This document shows, one piece after another, positions 8,606-19,836 of a DNA stretch of 64,000 nt. The notes below the pieces were generated by a model that worked only from the letters and a program-made list of their open reading frames with translations, was not told the DNA's origin and searched no databases. How positions within the stretch are numbered: the stretch's first letter is position 1; each line of letters begins with the position of its first letter. The translations under genes were made by a program, and so were the position numbers. Location of the stretch: assembly GCF_900099805.1 (NCBI RefSeq), contig NZ_FNDR01000013.1:117466-181465 (forward strand), read 5' to 3'. This DNA comes from Variovorax sp. OV700. GTDB lineage: Bacteria > Pseudomonadota > Gammaproteobacteria > Burkholderiales > Burkholderiaceae_C.

Positions 8606-8634
8606 AAAAAGCCGCCCACGAGGGCGGCTTTTTC
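8606..8634. terminator. Bidirectional rho-independent terminator
   Basis: AAAAAGCCGCCC-ACGA-GGGCGGCTTTTTC: a perfect GC stem (GCCGCCC/GGGCGGC) with a four-base loop, flanked by A and T runs so that it can work in both directions. It lies between the convergent genes ending at 8575 and 8670. Confidence 0.9.
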
Positions 8635-8669
8635 GTTGCTGCGGCCCGGTGGCCGCACAGGGAGAGGCG

Positions 8670-10538
8670 TCAGGCCGCCAGGCGCTGCTCGATCGCGGCC
8701 TTGGTTTCCGGCAGTTCCTTCGGCAGGTGGTGTGCCAGCTGCTCGAACAGCTCGGCATGCAGCTTCAGTTCGGCTTCCCAGGCGGCCTTGTCGATGCTGG
8801 TGACGGTGGCGAACTGCTCGGCGCTGAAATCCAGGCCGGTCCAGTTGAGATCCTCGTAGCGCGGGCTCACGCCGAAGACATGGTCCACGCCCTTGGCCTT
8901 GCCTTCGATGCGGTCGATGATCCACTTGAGCACGCGCATGTTCTCGCCGTAGCCGGGCCAGACGAACTTGCCGTCCGGACCCTTGCGGAACCAGTTGGTG
9001 GTGTAGATCTTCGGCTGCTTGGCACCCGAGGCTTCGAGCTTCTTGCCCAGGTCGAGCCAATGCTGGAAGTAGTCGCTCATGTTGTAGCCCATGAAGGCCA
9101 GCATGGCGAACGGATCGCGGCGCACCACGCCCACCTGGCCGACGATGGCGGCGGTGGTTTCAGAGCCCATGGTGGCGGCCATGTAGACGCCCTCGGTCCA
9201 GTTGCGGCCTTCGGTGACCAGCGGCACCGTGGTCGAGCGGCGGCCGCCGAAGATGAAGGCGTCGATCGGCACGCCGGCCGGGTCGTCCCAGGCCGGGTCG
9301 AGCGCCGGGTTGTTGGTGGCGGCCACGGTGAAGCGCGAGTTCGGGTGCGCGGCCTTGGCGCCGGTTTCCTTGGCGATCTGCGGCGTCCAGTCCTTGCCCT
9401 GCCAGTCGATCAGGTGCTCGGGCAGCTTCTTGCCGGGCACGTCGTCCTCCAGGCCTTCCCACCACACGTCACCGTCGTCGGTGAGCCCCACGTTGGTGAA
9501 GATCACGTCGCGGTCCAGGCTCTTGAGACAGTTGGGGTTGGTCTTGAGGTTGGTGCCGGGGGCCACGCCGAAGTAGCCGGCTTCGGGGTTGATGGCGTAC
9601 ATGCGGCCATCCTTTCCGGGCTTGATCCAGGCAATGTCGTCGCCGATGGTCGTGACCTTCCAGCCGTCGAAGCCGGCCGGCGGCACCAGCATCGAGAAGT
9701 TGGTCTTGCCGCAGGCGGAGGGGAAGGCGGCGGCCACGTGGTACTTCTTGCCTTCGGGCGAGGTCACGCCCAGGATCAGCATGTGCTCGGCCAGCCAGCC
9801 CTCGTCGCGGCCCATGGTGGAGGCGATGCGCAGCGCAAAGCACTTCTTGCCCAGGAGCGCGTTGCCGCCGTAGCCCGAGCCATAGCTCCAGATCTCGCGC
9901 GTCTCGGGGTAGTGGACGATGTACTTCGTCTTGTTGCAGGGCCAGGACACGTCCTTCTGGCCGGGCTCGAGCGGTGCGCCCACGGTGTGCACGCAGGGCA
10001 CGAACTCGCCGTCGGTGCCAAGCACCTCGTACACGGCCTTGCCCATGCGGGTCATGATCTTCATGTTGACCGCGACGTAGGGGCTGTCGGAGAGCTCGAT
10101 GCCGATGTGCGCGATGGGCGAGCCGAGCGGGCCCATGCTGAAAGGCACCACGTACATCGTGCGGCCCTTCATGCAGCCGTCGAACAGCGGCTGCAGCGTG
10201 GCGCGCATCTCGGCCGGTGCCATCCAGTTGTTGGTGGGGCCGGCGTCTTCCTTCTTCTGGGAGCAGATGAAGGTGCGGTCTTCGACGCGCGCGACGTCGC
10301 TCGGGTCGGATGCCGCGAGGAAGGAGTTGGGGCGCTTGGCGGGGTTGAGCTTCTTGAAGGTGCCGGCGTCGACCAGTTTCTGGCACAGGCGGTCGTACTC
10401 TTCCTGGCTTCCGTCGCACCAGTAGATGGCCTCGGGTTTGCAGAGCGCGGCCATGTCGGCCACCCAGGCCACCAGCTTTGCGTTCTTGACGTATGAGGGT
10501 GCCTGAATGGCGAGGCCCTGCATCGTGGGTGCGTTCAT
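8670..10538 (-). CDS. pckG: Phosphoenolpyruvate carboxykinase (GTP)
   Basis: A full-length 622-aa GTP-dependent PEPCK, which converts oxaloacetate and GTP to phosphoenolpyruvate, GDP and CO2 at the entry to gluconeogenesis. Diagnostic segments are the nucleotide-binding loop AFPSACGKTNFSML, the metal-site TIGDDIAWI, the guanine-pocket FRKGPDGKFVWPGYGENMR, and GGRRSTTVPLV. The start ATG 10538 follows TAGGAG. The 5' region holds a GAGAAA-ACG-TTTCTC palindrome about 73 bases upstream. The cytosolic enzyme lets the cell make sugars from organic acids or amino acids, which fits the amino-acid and N-heterocycle catabolic genes nearby. Confidence 0.97.
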   Translation of the reverse strand: MNAPTMQGLAIQAPSYVKNAKLVAWVADMAALCKPEAIYWCDGSQEEYDRLCQKLVDAGTFKKLNPAKRPNSFLAASDPSDVARVEDRTFICSQKKEDAGPTNNWMAPAEMRATLQPLFDGCMKGRTMYVVPFSMGPLGSPIAHIGIELSDSPYVAVNMKIMTRMGKAVYEVLGTDGEFVPCVHTVGAPLEPGQKDVSWPCNKTKYIVHYPETREIWSYGSGYGGNALLGKKCFALRIASTMGRDEGWLAEHMLILGVTSPEGKKYHVAAAFPSACGKTNFSMLVPPAGFDGWKVTTIGDDIAWIKPGKDGRMYAINPEAGYFGVAPGTNLKTNPNCLKSLDRDVIFTNVGLTDDGDVWWEGLEDDVPGKKLPEHLIDWQGKDWTPQIAKETGAKAAHPNSRFTVAATNNPALDPAWDDPAGVPIDAFIFGGRRSTTVPLVTEGRNWTEGVYMAATMGSETTAAIVGQVGVVRRDPFAMLAFMGYNMSDYFQHWLDLGKKLEASGAKQPKIYTTNWFRKGPDGKFVWPGYGENMRVLKWIIDRIEGKAKGVDHVFGVSPRYEDLNWTGLDFSAEQFATVTSIDKAAWEAELKLHAELFEQLAHHLPKELPETKAAIEQRLAA

Positions 10539-10610
10539 CGGAAATCTCCTAAGTTGAAAAATCGTCTTTCCGAACGGGGCGCCGCGCCGGCATGGCGCGG
10601 AGGTCCGTTT

Positions 10611-10625
10611 GAGAAAACGTTTCTC
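10611..10625. promoter_or_regulatory. Palindrome upstream of pckG (candidate operator)
   Basis: GAGAAA-ACG-TTTCTC has perfect 6-bp arms and contains the AAACGTTT core found in many LacI/PurR-family operators. It lies 73 bases before the pckG start. A regulator has not been identified; this is inference from symmetry and position. Confidence 0.4.
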
Positions 10626-10683
10626 TTAGGGAGACTGCGTCAACGCGGGCCGCAAAACCCGCGGACGAAGACGCGATTGGCTG

Positions 10684-10836
10684 TCAGGCCAAGTAGACAG
10701 CGATGGACGCGAGCAGCAGCATCAGCACGCCGCCGGCCAGCGGCAGCACGAGCGGCATCAGGTGCACGACCGATTCGACGGCGTCTTTTTCAACGGCGGC
10801 GGCGTGATGGGGCTCGACGGGAGTGGGGTTGGACAT
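10684..10836 (-). CDS. Small single-span membrane protein (50 aa)
   Basis: ATG 10836 follows GAGGT at eight bases, and the frame stops at TGA 10684. The N-terminal half is hydrophilic with several histidines and acidic residues (PVEPHHAAAVEKDAVES). The C-terminal half is one transmembrane helix (LVLPLAGGVLMLLLASIAVYLA) running to the end. Similar tiny proteins occur in other Burkholderiales as far as I recall; the role is unknown. It is separated from pckG by 145 bases and from the threonine ammonia-lyase gene by 88. Confidence 0.7.
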   Translation of the reverse strand: MSNPTPVEPHHAAAVEKDAVESVVHLMPLVLPLAGGVLMLLLASIAVYLA

Positions 10837-10924
10837 TGATTACCTCGAATACTCAGATTCAAAAACTGGGGGGCATTTTACGGGTCGGGCCCGCCGGACC
10901 GGTCTAGGGGGTTGCCAACCCCCT

Positions 10925-12148
10925 TCAGTGCTGCTCTTCGGCCTCGAAGCCGGCGTCGTGCAGCGCGCCCAGCACGCTGGCCAGGTGGGCCCGTCCGCGG
11001 GTCTGCAGCACCAGCTCGATGTCGACGTTCTGCGCTGCCAGCATGGTAAACGCCCGCTGATGGTGAACCTCATCGACGTTAGCGCCCGCTTCCGCCACAG
11101 TGGCCGTGATTTGGGCCAACGAGCCCGGCACGTCGCGCGCGCTCACCCTCACGCGGGCGAGCCGGCCGGCCCGCACCATGCCGCGTTCGATGATGGCCGC
11201 CAGCAGCAGCGGGTCGATATTTCCGCCCGAAAGCACCAGCCCGACGCACTTGCCCTTGAAGCGCTCCGGATGCCGGATCAGCGCCGCCAGGCCGGCCGCG
11301 CCCGCGCCTTCGACCAGGGTTTTCTCGATTTCGAGCAGCATCAGCACGCCCTGCTCGATGTCGCCTTCGTCGACCAGCAGCAGGTCGTCCACATGTTTGG
11401 CGATGATTTCCCGCGTCAGCACGCCCGGCGTGCCGACGGCGATGCCTTCGGCGATGGTGCTCTTGCCCTGCAGGTGCTGGGTGCCCTTGACGGCATTGAC
11501 CATGCCCGGAAAGCGCGTGGTCTGCACGCCGACGATCTCGATGCCGGGCTTGCGGTCGCGCGCCGCAATGGCCATGCCGGCAATCAGCCCGCCGCCGCCG
11601 ACCGACACCACCAGGGTGTCGAGATCCGGCACCACGTCGAGCATTTCGAGCGCCACCGTGCCCTGTCCCGCGATGATGGCCTCGTCGTCGTACGGATGGA
11701 CGAAGGTCAGGCCTTCGCGTTCGGCCAGTTCCAGCGCATGGGCGCGGGCCGCGTCGAGCGTGTCGCCGTGCAGCACCACCTCGGCGCCGAAGCCGCGCGT
11801 ACGCTCGATCTTCACGCCGGGCGTGAACCGCGGCATCACGATGAGCGCACGCAGGCCGAGCCGCTGGGCGTGATAGGCCACACCCTGGGCATGGTTGCCG
11901 GCCGACATGGCCACCACGCCCCGCGTGGTTTCCTGGCCGTCGCCGCGCGGGCCGTTCTCCGAAAGATCGACCAATTTGTTGCACGCCCCGCGTTCCTTGA
12001 ACGAGGAGGTGAACTGCAGGTTCTCGAACTTCAGGAACACCTGCGCGCCCACGATTTCCGAGAGCGTGCGCGATTCGACACAGGGCGTGTTGAGCACCTG
12101 ACCCTGCAGGCGCGCCGCAGCGCGCCGGATTTCTTCGATTCCGACCAT
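10925..12148 (-). CDS. ilvA: Threonine ammonia-lyase, PLP-dependent, with ACT domain
   Basis: A 407-aa type II PLP enzyme that deaminates L-threonine (and serine) to 2-oxobutyrate. The catalytic lysine lies in FTSSFKERGACNKL (~residue 50), the phosphate-binding glycine loop is VVSVGGGGLIAGM (~170), and SGGNIDP closes the core (~310). A C-terminal ACT-like domain (from VRVSARDVPGSLAQITATV) senses an amino acid. The length is that of the short, catabolic/TdcB-plus-ACT form rather than the ~510-aa biosynthetic IlvA with two ACT domains. ATG 12148 is chosen; an ATG at 12157 is an equal alternative and 12214 looks too long. It diverges from the AAA ATPase gene. Confidence 0.92.
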   Translation of the reverse strand: MVGIEEIRRAAARLQGQVLNTPCVESRTLSEIVGAQVFLKFENLQFTSSFKERGACNKLVDLSENGPRGDGQETTRGVVAMSAGNHAQGVAYHAQRLGLRALIVMPRFTPGVKIERTRGFGAEVVLHGDTLDAARAHALELAEREGLTFVHPYDDEAIIAGQGTVALEMLDVVPDLDTLVVSVGGGGLIAGMAIAARDRKPGIEIVGVQTTRFPGMVNAVKGTQHLQGKSTIAEGIAVGTPGVLTREIIAKHVDDLLLVDEGDIEQGVLMLLEIEKTLVEGAGAAGLAALIRHPERFKGKCVGLVLSGGNIDPLLLAAIIERGMVRAGRLARVRVSARDVPGSLAQITATVAEAGANVDEVHHQRAFTMLAAQNVDIELVLQTRGRAHLASVLGALHDAGFEAEEQH

Positions 12149-12264
12149 GGCGGGCATTGTGGCTGGAATCGCACCATCAGGGTTTTTACCGTTCCAGCGT
12201 CTTCCCGAAGGCAAAAGTCTGCGCTATGGTCGCCCCAGGAAGTTCCTCGCCTGGAGGTTGTCTG

Positions 12265-14592
12265 ATGGTCAAGCGTGCGGGTGTCGATGTGGTGGCTGCT
12301 GCGGTGCGCGGGCAGGCATTGCCGTCGCCTGGGCTCAAGGGAGCGCCGGTGCTCGAGCTGATGTGCTCGCACTTCGTGCTCACGCTCGCCGCCAAGCAGG
12401 GGCCGCGCTTCAACGTGCGCCGCGACATCAACGGCCTGCTCTCGCTGACCGGCCGCCACCTGGTGTGGCCGGCCGCGGTGCTGCATCGCCTCCGCGAATT
12501 CCTTGGCCGCCGCTGCGCGGGCAACGAGGTCTGGAAAGGCGTCGAGGATTTCGACGGCCGCACGCTGCTGGAGCGCCATGGCGTGTGGCGCGGACCCTAT
12601 GAGGAAGGCACGCTCTTCTTCTATCTGGACGAATACGCCAAGGACCAGCCCAAGGACCTGCTCTCGGTGCTGGCCGTCACGCGCGACTGGCTCACGCATG
12701 CGCTGCGCAAGCAATCGACGCTGGTCGAGAAGAACATCGATGCGCTCGCAGGCCTCTTGCAGCTCAACAAGGCCGAGCGCGCGCTGCTGCTCTACGGCAC
12801 GCTCGCGCGCTACCAGCGCGACCTGCGTTCGCTGCTGGTGGAGTTCAAGGTCAACAACGCGCCCGAGGCCTACGCGGCCATTGCCGACATCGCGGGCGTC
12901 AACGCGAGCGAAGTGGGCGAGGCGCTGCGCGCGGGCTCGCGGCTGGAGCGCATCGGTCTGGTCGAGAACCTGATCTCCGAGCACAACATCACCGACCTGG
13001 CCGACCTCATGAAGGTCAGCGAAAAGCTGCCGCCGGTGCTGATGCGCGAATACCGCGACCACAACGAATTGATGGCCGTGTTCACGCGGCCTTCGGCCAA
13101 GAGTGCGCTCACCACGCAAGACTTTTCCTTTGTCGAGGACGATGCGCAGATGCTCGTCACGCTGCTGCGCGCGGCAGTGGCGCGCAAGGAGCCCGGCGTC
13201 AACGTGCTGCTCTACGGCCCGCCCGGCACCGGCAAGACCGAACTCGCCAAGGTGGTGGCGCAGGCTGCGGGGCTCGAGCTCTTCGAGGTCGAATACGCCG
13301 ACCGCGACGGCAACTCGCTGAGCGGCCGCGACCGCTACCGCTCGCTGCAGATCGCGCAGGTGTTCCTCAAGGGCAGTGCGCAGGCCGCGCTGCTGTTCGA
13401 CGAGGTCGAGGACGTGTTCCCGCCCATCAGCACCGAGGCCGCGCAGTTCATGGCGCGCGCCGAGCAGATTCCGGCGTCCACCAGCGGCAGCGTGAGCGGC
13501 AAGGCCTGGGTCAACCAGATCCTCGAAGCCAACCCGGTGCCCACGCTGTGGGTGACCAACCGCATCGAGCAGATCGACCCGGCATTCAGGCGCCGCTTTG
13601 CCTATCACCTCGAGCTCAAGTCGCCACCCCCCGGTGCGCGCGAGCAGCTGGTGAAGAAAACGCTCGAAGGCATCGTGGTGTCCGAAGCCTTCACCGCCAA
13701 GCTGGCCGAGCGCAAGGGCCTCACGCCCGCGCAGATCCGCACCGCCGTGCGCTTTGCGGGGCTGGCGCAGACGGAGGATGGCGCCTCGATGGAGGCGCTG
13801 ATCGAGCGCCAGCTCAAGAACGCCGACCTCGCACTCGGCACGCTCGACACCGGCCTGGGCATGCGCCGCAGCGTGACCACCTACGACCTTGACATGCTCA
13901 ACGTCGAGACCCGCTTCGAGATTCCGCGCGTCGTGGCGGCGCTCAAGGCGCGCGGCCACGGCACGCTGTGCTTCTACGGCGCGCCCGGCACCGGCAAGAC
14001 CGCGCTGGCCGAGCACGTCGCCAAGACCATCGGCCGGCCGCTGATCATCAAGCAGGCCAGCGACCTCATGAGCAAGTACGTCGGCGAAACTGAACAGAAC
14101 ATGGCCGCCATGTTCAAGGAGGCCGAAGCCGAAAAGGCCGTGCTGCTGCTCGACGAAGCCGACAGCTTCCTGCAGGACCGGCGCGGCGCCCAGCGCACCT
14201 ACGAAGTGACCGAGGTCAACGAGATGCTGCAGGGCATGGAGCGCTTCAACGGCGTCTTCATCTGCACCACCAATCTGCTCGACCGGCTCGATCAGGCGGC
14301 GCTTCGGCGCTTTACCTTCAAGATCAAGTTCATGCCGCTCACCGCACCGCAACGCGAGCGCATGTTCGTGACCGAGGCGCTGGCCGGCGATGCCGCGCTG
14401 CTGACCGGAGAGATCAAGGCCCGCCTCGCGCAATTGCGCCAGCTGTGCCCGGGTGATTTTGCGGCCGTGAAGCGGCAGACCGACATTCTGGCGGTCGAGT
14501 TCTCGGCCGCCGAATTCCTCGACCAGCTCGAGGCCGAGCACCGCATCAAGCCCGAGGTGCGCGAATCGCGCGGCATTGGTTTCGTGCAGTAG
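12265..14592 (+). CDS. Double AAA+ ATPase
   Basis: A 775-aa cytoplasmic protein. The N-terminal ~300 residues are helical without a known domain. Two AAA modules follow: Walker A GPPGTGKTEL near residue 318 with Walker B ALLFDEVEDVF, and Walker A GAPGTGKTAL near residue 572 with Walker B VLLLDEADSFL. The second contains ASDLMSKYVGETEQNM, typical of classic AAA pore and sensor segments, and RRFTFKIKF near its end. ATG 12265 follows TGGAGG. Bacterial proteins of this layout are annotated only as ATP-binding proteins; a remodelling or unfolding role is the reasonable guess. No partner protease is adjacent. Confidence 0.88.
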   Translation: MVKRAGVDVVAAAVRGQALPSPGLKGAPVLELMCSHFVLTLAAKQGPRFNVRRDINGLLSLTGRHLVWPAAVLHRLREFLGRRCAGNEVWKGVEDFDGRTLLERHGVWRGPYEEGTLFFYLDEYAKDQPKDLLSVLAVTRDWLTHALRKQSTLVEKNIDALAGLLQLNKAERALLLYGTLARYQRDLRSLLVEFKVNNAPEAYAAIADIAGVNASEVGEALRAGSRLERIGLVENLISEHNITDLADLMKVSEKLPPVLMREYRDHNELMAVFTRPSAKSALTTQDFSFVEDDAQMLVTLLRAAVARKEPGVNVLLYGPPGTGKTELAKVVAQAAGLELFEVEYADRDGNSLSGRDRYRSLQIAQVFLKGSAQAALLFDEVEDVFPPISTEAAQFMARAEQIPASTSGSVSGKAWVNQILEANPVPTLWVTNRIEQIDPAFRRRFAYHLELKSPPPGAREQLVKKTLEGIVVSEAFTAKLAERKGLTPAQIRTAVRFAGLAQTEDGASMEALIERQLKNADLALGTLDTGLGMRRSVTTYDLDMLNVETRFEIPRVVAALKARGHGTLCFYGAPGTGKTALAEHVAKTIGRPLIIKQASDLMSKYVGETEQNMAAMFKEAEAEKAVLLLDEADSFLQDRRGAQRTYEVTEVNEMLQGMERFNGVFICTTNLLDRLDQAALRRFTFKIKFMPLTAPQRERMFVTEALAGDAALLTGEIKARLAQLRQLCPGDFAAVKRQTDILAVEFSAAEFLDQLEAEHRIKPEVRESRGIGFVQ

Positions 14593-14680
14593 GTAGAAGC
14601 TGAAAGCGGCCGCAACAGGTCCGCCGGAACACGGCAAACAAAAAACAACCGTCCGTCGCAGCGGACACGAGGAGGGCTCG

Positions 14681-16282
14681 ATGAATTCTGGCAACGCGAG
14701 CGCGCGGGAGATGCCGCGCTCCACCGTATCGGCCGCGGCCACATTCGTGCTGGCCTGCGCGGCCCTCGTCCTCGCGGGCTGTGGAGGCGGGGGTGGCGGC
14801 GGCGGAGGAGGGGGCGGCGCGTTCCCGATCATTGCGCCCCCCACGGCCATCGCACCGCCGCCAAGCGGCGACGACGACGCCATTCTTGCCTCGTCCACCG
14901 TGGCGGGCCTGTGCGCCGCGCCGCGCGGCGGCATCAATCCCGAAACCGGTGTGGCCTACCCCGACAAGTCCGGCACCCTGACCGACGAGAAGCGCTGGGC
15001 GCGCGGCTGGATCGACGAAACCTATCTCTGGTATGGCGAGGTGCCGACTACGCTCAAGGCGGCCGACTACGCCACGCCGGTCGCGTACTTCAACGTGCTC
15101 AAGACCCCGCTCGTCACCGCGTCGGGACGCGCGAAGGACCGCTTTCACTACGTGTACGACACCGAGCGCTATCGGCAGCTGTCGCAGAACGGCGTGGCGC
15201 CGGGCTACGGCATGGAGTTCGCGTTCGTGCGCAACTCGCGCCCGCGCGACCTGCGCATCGCGTTCACCGAACCCGGCTCGCCTGCGGCAGAGGCTGGCAT
15301 TGCGCGCGGCGCCAAGGTGCTCGAGGTGGACGGCATCGACGTGATCAACGGCACCAACACCGCCGTCATCAACCGCGGCATCTCGCCCACCACCCTTGGT
15401 GAAACGCACACCTTCAAGCTGCAGGAGGGCAGCGCCACGCGCACACTGACGCTGGCGGCCGCGAGCGTCACGCGCACGCCGGTGCAGAACGTGAAGAGCA
15501 TCGACACCGGCAGCGGCCGCGTCGGCTATCTGCTCTTCAACGACCACATCACGACCTCGGAGCCGCAGCTCATCGATGCCTTCAACCAGTTCAGGCAGGA
15601 CGGTATCCAGGACCTGGTGCTCGACATGCGCTACAACGGCGGCGGGCAACTCAACATCGCGAGCCGGCTCGCCACCATGGTGTCTTCGTCCACCGCTTCG
15701 TCGGGCAAGACTTTCGAGCGCCTCGTCTTCAATGACAAGAACCCGTTCCGCCTGACGCCGGCGCAGTCGATCATTCCGTTCTACGGCACGAGCCGCACCG
15801 GCGCGCCGCTGCCGAGGCTCGGCCTTTCGCAGGTGACGGTGCTGGTCGGGCCCGATACCTGCTCGGCCAGCGAATCGGTCGTCAACAGCCTGCGCGGCAT
15901 CGACGTCAGGGTCAATCTCGTCGGCGGCGCCACCTGCGGCAAGCCCTACGGCTTCTCGCCGCAGGACAACTGCGGCACCAGCTACTTCGCGATCCAGTTC
16001 CAGGGCGTCAACGCCAAGGGCTTCGGCGACTATGGCGACGGCTTCGTGCCCGACTGCAGCGTGGCCGACGATTTCGACCATGCGCTCGGCGACCCGGCCG
16101 AGGCACGGCTCGCCGTCGCGCTTGCCATGCGCGGCGGCGGCGCATGCCCTGCATCGGCTTCGGCCAAGGCATTGCCGGGACTCCTCGAGAAATCCGAGGC
16201 GATCGAGGGTCAGCCCTACCTGCTTCATCGCACCCCGCTGCGCGAAATGCGCGTGCTCGAAGCCGCGCCGTCGCCGGGCTGA
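14681..16282 (+). CDS. S41-family (C-terminal processing) peptidase lipoprotein
   Basis: A 533-aa lipoprotein. The signal peptide ends in the lipobox LAGC (cysteine ~residue 34), followed by twelve glycines, a flexible tether. A PDZ domain (residues ~185-275, with AEAGIARGAKVLEVDG) precedes an S41 tail-specific protease domain: GYLLFNDH, LVLDMRYNGGGQL, the catalytic serine in TCSASESVV (~residue 399) and the catalytic lysine in TCGKPYG (~420). It probably cleaves unfolded or C-terminally tagged proteins in the periplasm or on the outer membrane. AGGAGG lies 11 bases before ATG 14681. Transcribed in the same direction as the AAA ATPase gene, 88 bases downstream. Confidence 0.9.
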   Translation: MNSGNASAREMPRSTVSAAATFVLACAALVLAGCGGGGGGGGGGGGAFPIIAPPTAIAPPPSGDDDAILASSTVAGLCAAPRGGINPETGVAYPDKSGTLTDEKRWARGWIDETYLWYGEVPTTLKAADYATPVAYFNVLKTPLVTASGRAKDRFHYVYDTERYRQLSQNGVAPGYGMEFAFVRNSRPRDLRIAFTEPGSPAAEAGIARGAKVLEVDGIDVINGTNTAVINRGISPTTLGETHTFKLQEGSATRTLTLAAASVTRTPVQNVKSIDTGSGRVGYLLFNDHITTSEPQLIDAFNQFRQDGIQDLVLDMRYNGGGQLNIASRLATMVSSSTASSGKTFERLVFNDKNPFRLTPAQSIIPFYGTSRTGAPLPRLGLSQVTVLVGPDTCSASESVVNSLRGIDVRVNLVGGATCGKPYGFSPQDNCGTSYFAIQFQGVNAKGFGDYGDGFVPDCSVADDFDHALGDPAEARLAVALAMRGGGACPASASAKALPGLLEKSEAIEGQPYLLHRTPLREMRVLEAAPSPG

Positions 16283-16360
16283 GCCGCCTCGGCGGCGTGG
16301 CCGTTACCCTTTGAAACCTTGCCCTTTGCCACGCCGGCGGCATGCGCTTTAGAGTTCAAG

Positions 16361-16382
16361 CAAACGTTTGCGCAAACGTTTG
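16361..16382. promoter_or_regulatory. Tandem LacI/PurR-like operators
   Basis: Two copies of the 10-bp palindrome CAAACGTTTG, at 16361-16370 and 16373-16382, centres 12 bases apart. The first is embedded in GCAAACGTTTGC, the form bound by PurR and relatives in the LacI family. They lie 52-74 bases upstream of the nucleoside hydrolase start, so repression by a purine- or nucleoside-responsive LacI-type regulator is likely. The regulator gene is not in the window. Confidence 0.65.
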
Positions 16383-16434
16383 GCATTTAGTTCTACATCG
16401 CCAACAACACCACCACTCGAGAGAAGGAGCCGGG

Positions 16435-17625
16435 ATGAAGATTCGGATTCAGCGACGCAAATGGATGGCGGCGGCCTTGCTCGCCACTGTGCTTTCGGCC
16501 TGCGGTGGTGGCGGTGGCGACGGCAACAGCGGCATCGGGCTGGCGCCGGGGTTCGGCGCGGCCCCGCCGCCGGCGCAGAAGATCATCATCGACAGCGACT
16601 ACAACACCATGAGCGACGACGGCCAGCTCGGCGTCATGGCCGCGCAGCTTCAGGCGTCGGGCAAGGTGCAGGTCATGGGCATCAGCGTGGTCTCGGGCAA
16701 CCAGTGGCTCAAGCAGGGCGTGGCCGATGCGCTGAAGTCGGTCGAGCGGCTGGGCGTGGGCGACCGCATCGGCATTTATGCGGGTGCGAACTACGCGTTC
16801 AACCACGACTACGTGACCATCGAGGCCGAGATGGCGGCCGGCTCCGGCGGCGACGGCTACCTGGGCGCCTGGAGCTCGCCCGAGCCCAAGACCGATGCCG
16901 ACCTGAAGCCCTCGCCCGACGGCTTTGCCACGCATACCGTGCTGCAGCCCAGGAGCGCTGTCGACTTCATTGTCGACACCATCAAGGCCAACCCGAACGA
17001 GATCACCATCCTCGCCATCGGCCCGCTCACCAACATTGCGCTTGCGGTGAAGCAGAACCCCGAGATCGTGCCGCTGATCAAGAAGATCATCTACATGGGC
17101 GGCGCCATCGACGTGGCGGGCAACACCACCAAGTTTGCCGAGTTCAACTGGTGGTTCGATCCCGACGCCGCGCAGTTCGTGGTGCGGCTGCCGATTCCGC
17201 AGGTGGTGGTGCCGCTGGACGTGACCGACACCGTGTTCCTCACCAAGCCCATCTACGACCGCATTGCGCATCCCGCCAAGCCGACTCCCGTGACCGAGGT
17301 GTTCAGGCAGCTCAACGGTTACGGCTTCAGCGGCACCAACGGCTTCGAGAACAACCCCAGCTATACACAGAACATCTGGGACACGCTCACGCTCGCTTAC
17401 CTCATCGATCCGAGCTACGCCACGCAAACGGTGGAGCGCTATGTCGACGTGGTCGCCAAGCCCGGCGCCGCCGACAACGGCCGCTCGATCGGCTATACCT
17501 CGCAGCCTGCGGGCGCGGCGCTGCAGAAGATGACGGTGGTGAAGAAGTTCGACAACGCGCGCTTCTTCGAGCTGTATGTCGACCTGCTCACGCGGCCGGT
17601 GCCGATCGTGCTTCCGCCGAGCTGA
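16435..17625 (+). CDS. Nucleoside hydrolase, predicted lipoprotein
   Basis: A 396-aa inosine/uridine-preferring nucleoside hydrolase that would split ribonucleosides to base and ribose. Family marks are IIIDSDYNTMSDDGQLG (N-terminal aspartate cluster), ILAIGPLTNIALAV, YMGGAIDVAGNTT and EFNWWFDPDAAQFV. The aspartate cluster is D-x5-DD instead of the usual D-x3-DD, a variant form. A signal peptide with lipobox LSAC (cysteine ~residue 21) and a Gly-rich tether shows export, whereas most bacterial nucleoside hydrolases are cytosolic; nucleoside salvage outside the inner membrane is therefore inferred. ATG 16435 follows AGGAG. Tandem LacI/PurR-like operators upstream fit control by purines. Confidence 0.88.
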   Translation: MKIRIQRRKWMAAALLATVLSACGGGGGDGNSGIGLAPGFGAAPPPAQKIIIDSDYNTMSDDGQLGVMAAQLQASGKVQVMGISVVSGNQWLKQGVADALKSVERLGVGDRIGIYAGANYAFNHDYVTIEAEMAAGSGGDGYLGAWSSPEPKTDADLKPSPDGFATHTVLQPRSAVDFIVDTIKANPNEITILAIGPLTNIALAVKQNPEIVPLIKKIIYMGGAIDVAGNTTKFAEFNWWFDPDAAQFVVRLPIPQVVVPLDVTDTVFLTKPIYDRIAHPAKPTPVTEVFRQLNGYGFSGTNGFENNPSYTQNIWDTLTLAYLIDPSYATQTVERYVDVVAKPGAADNGRSIGYTSQPAGAALQKMTVVKKFDNARFFELYVDLLTRPVPIVLPPS

Positions 17626-17648
17626 CAGCGGGCGCGCGCGTCAGAAAA

Positions 17649-19544
<1,896 letters not shown>

Positions 19545-19666
19545 AGGCAGCGGTGCGAAAGGGCGGGATGGGCAAAAAAAGGGGGGAAGCGTCGATTGTC
19601 CCCCAGCGGCATCGATATGACTGTGGCATGAGGTTTGCGAAGGTGAAGCCCGTCCCGCCACCCTTC

Positions 19667-19678
19667 CTGTATAGACAG
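19667..19678. promoter_or_regulatory. HutC-like operator site 1
   Basis: CTGTATAGACAG, an imperfect palindrome of the TGTAtanaCA type bound by HutC in Pseudomonas. It lies in the recQ/transporter divergent gap, 66 bases upstream of site 2, and matches the site before hutH at 10 of its bases or more. Function is inferred from similarity and location. Confidence 0.5.
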
Positions 19679-19732
19679 CAATCTGGTGCATTTTCCTGAA
19701 GGATGCACCGGAAACGGTCCTTCCGGGTTATC

Positions 19733-19745
19733 CTGTATATACAAG
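19733..19745. promoter_or_regulatory. HutC-like operator site 2
   Basis: CTGTATATACAAG contains the perfect palindrome TGTATATACA, close to the HutC consensus. It lies 91 bases before the ATG of the transporter receptor gene that opens the hut cluster, so it probably couples transporter and hutC expression to urocanate. Confidence 0.6.
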
Positions 19746-19836
19746 TTGGGGCGCTTGGCAACAATGCGAGGTTCGTGCAGCCCGAGCCCGGGTGCACCGC
19801 CGAGCCTTTTTCCAGAGAACAGAACCAGGAGTACCC

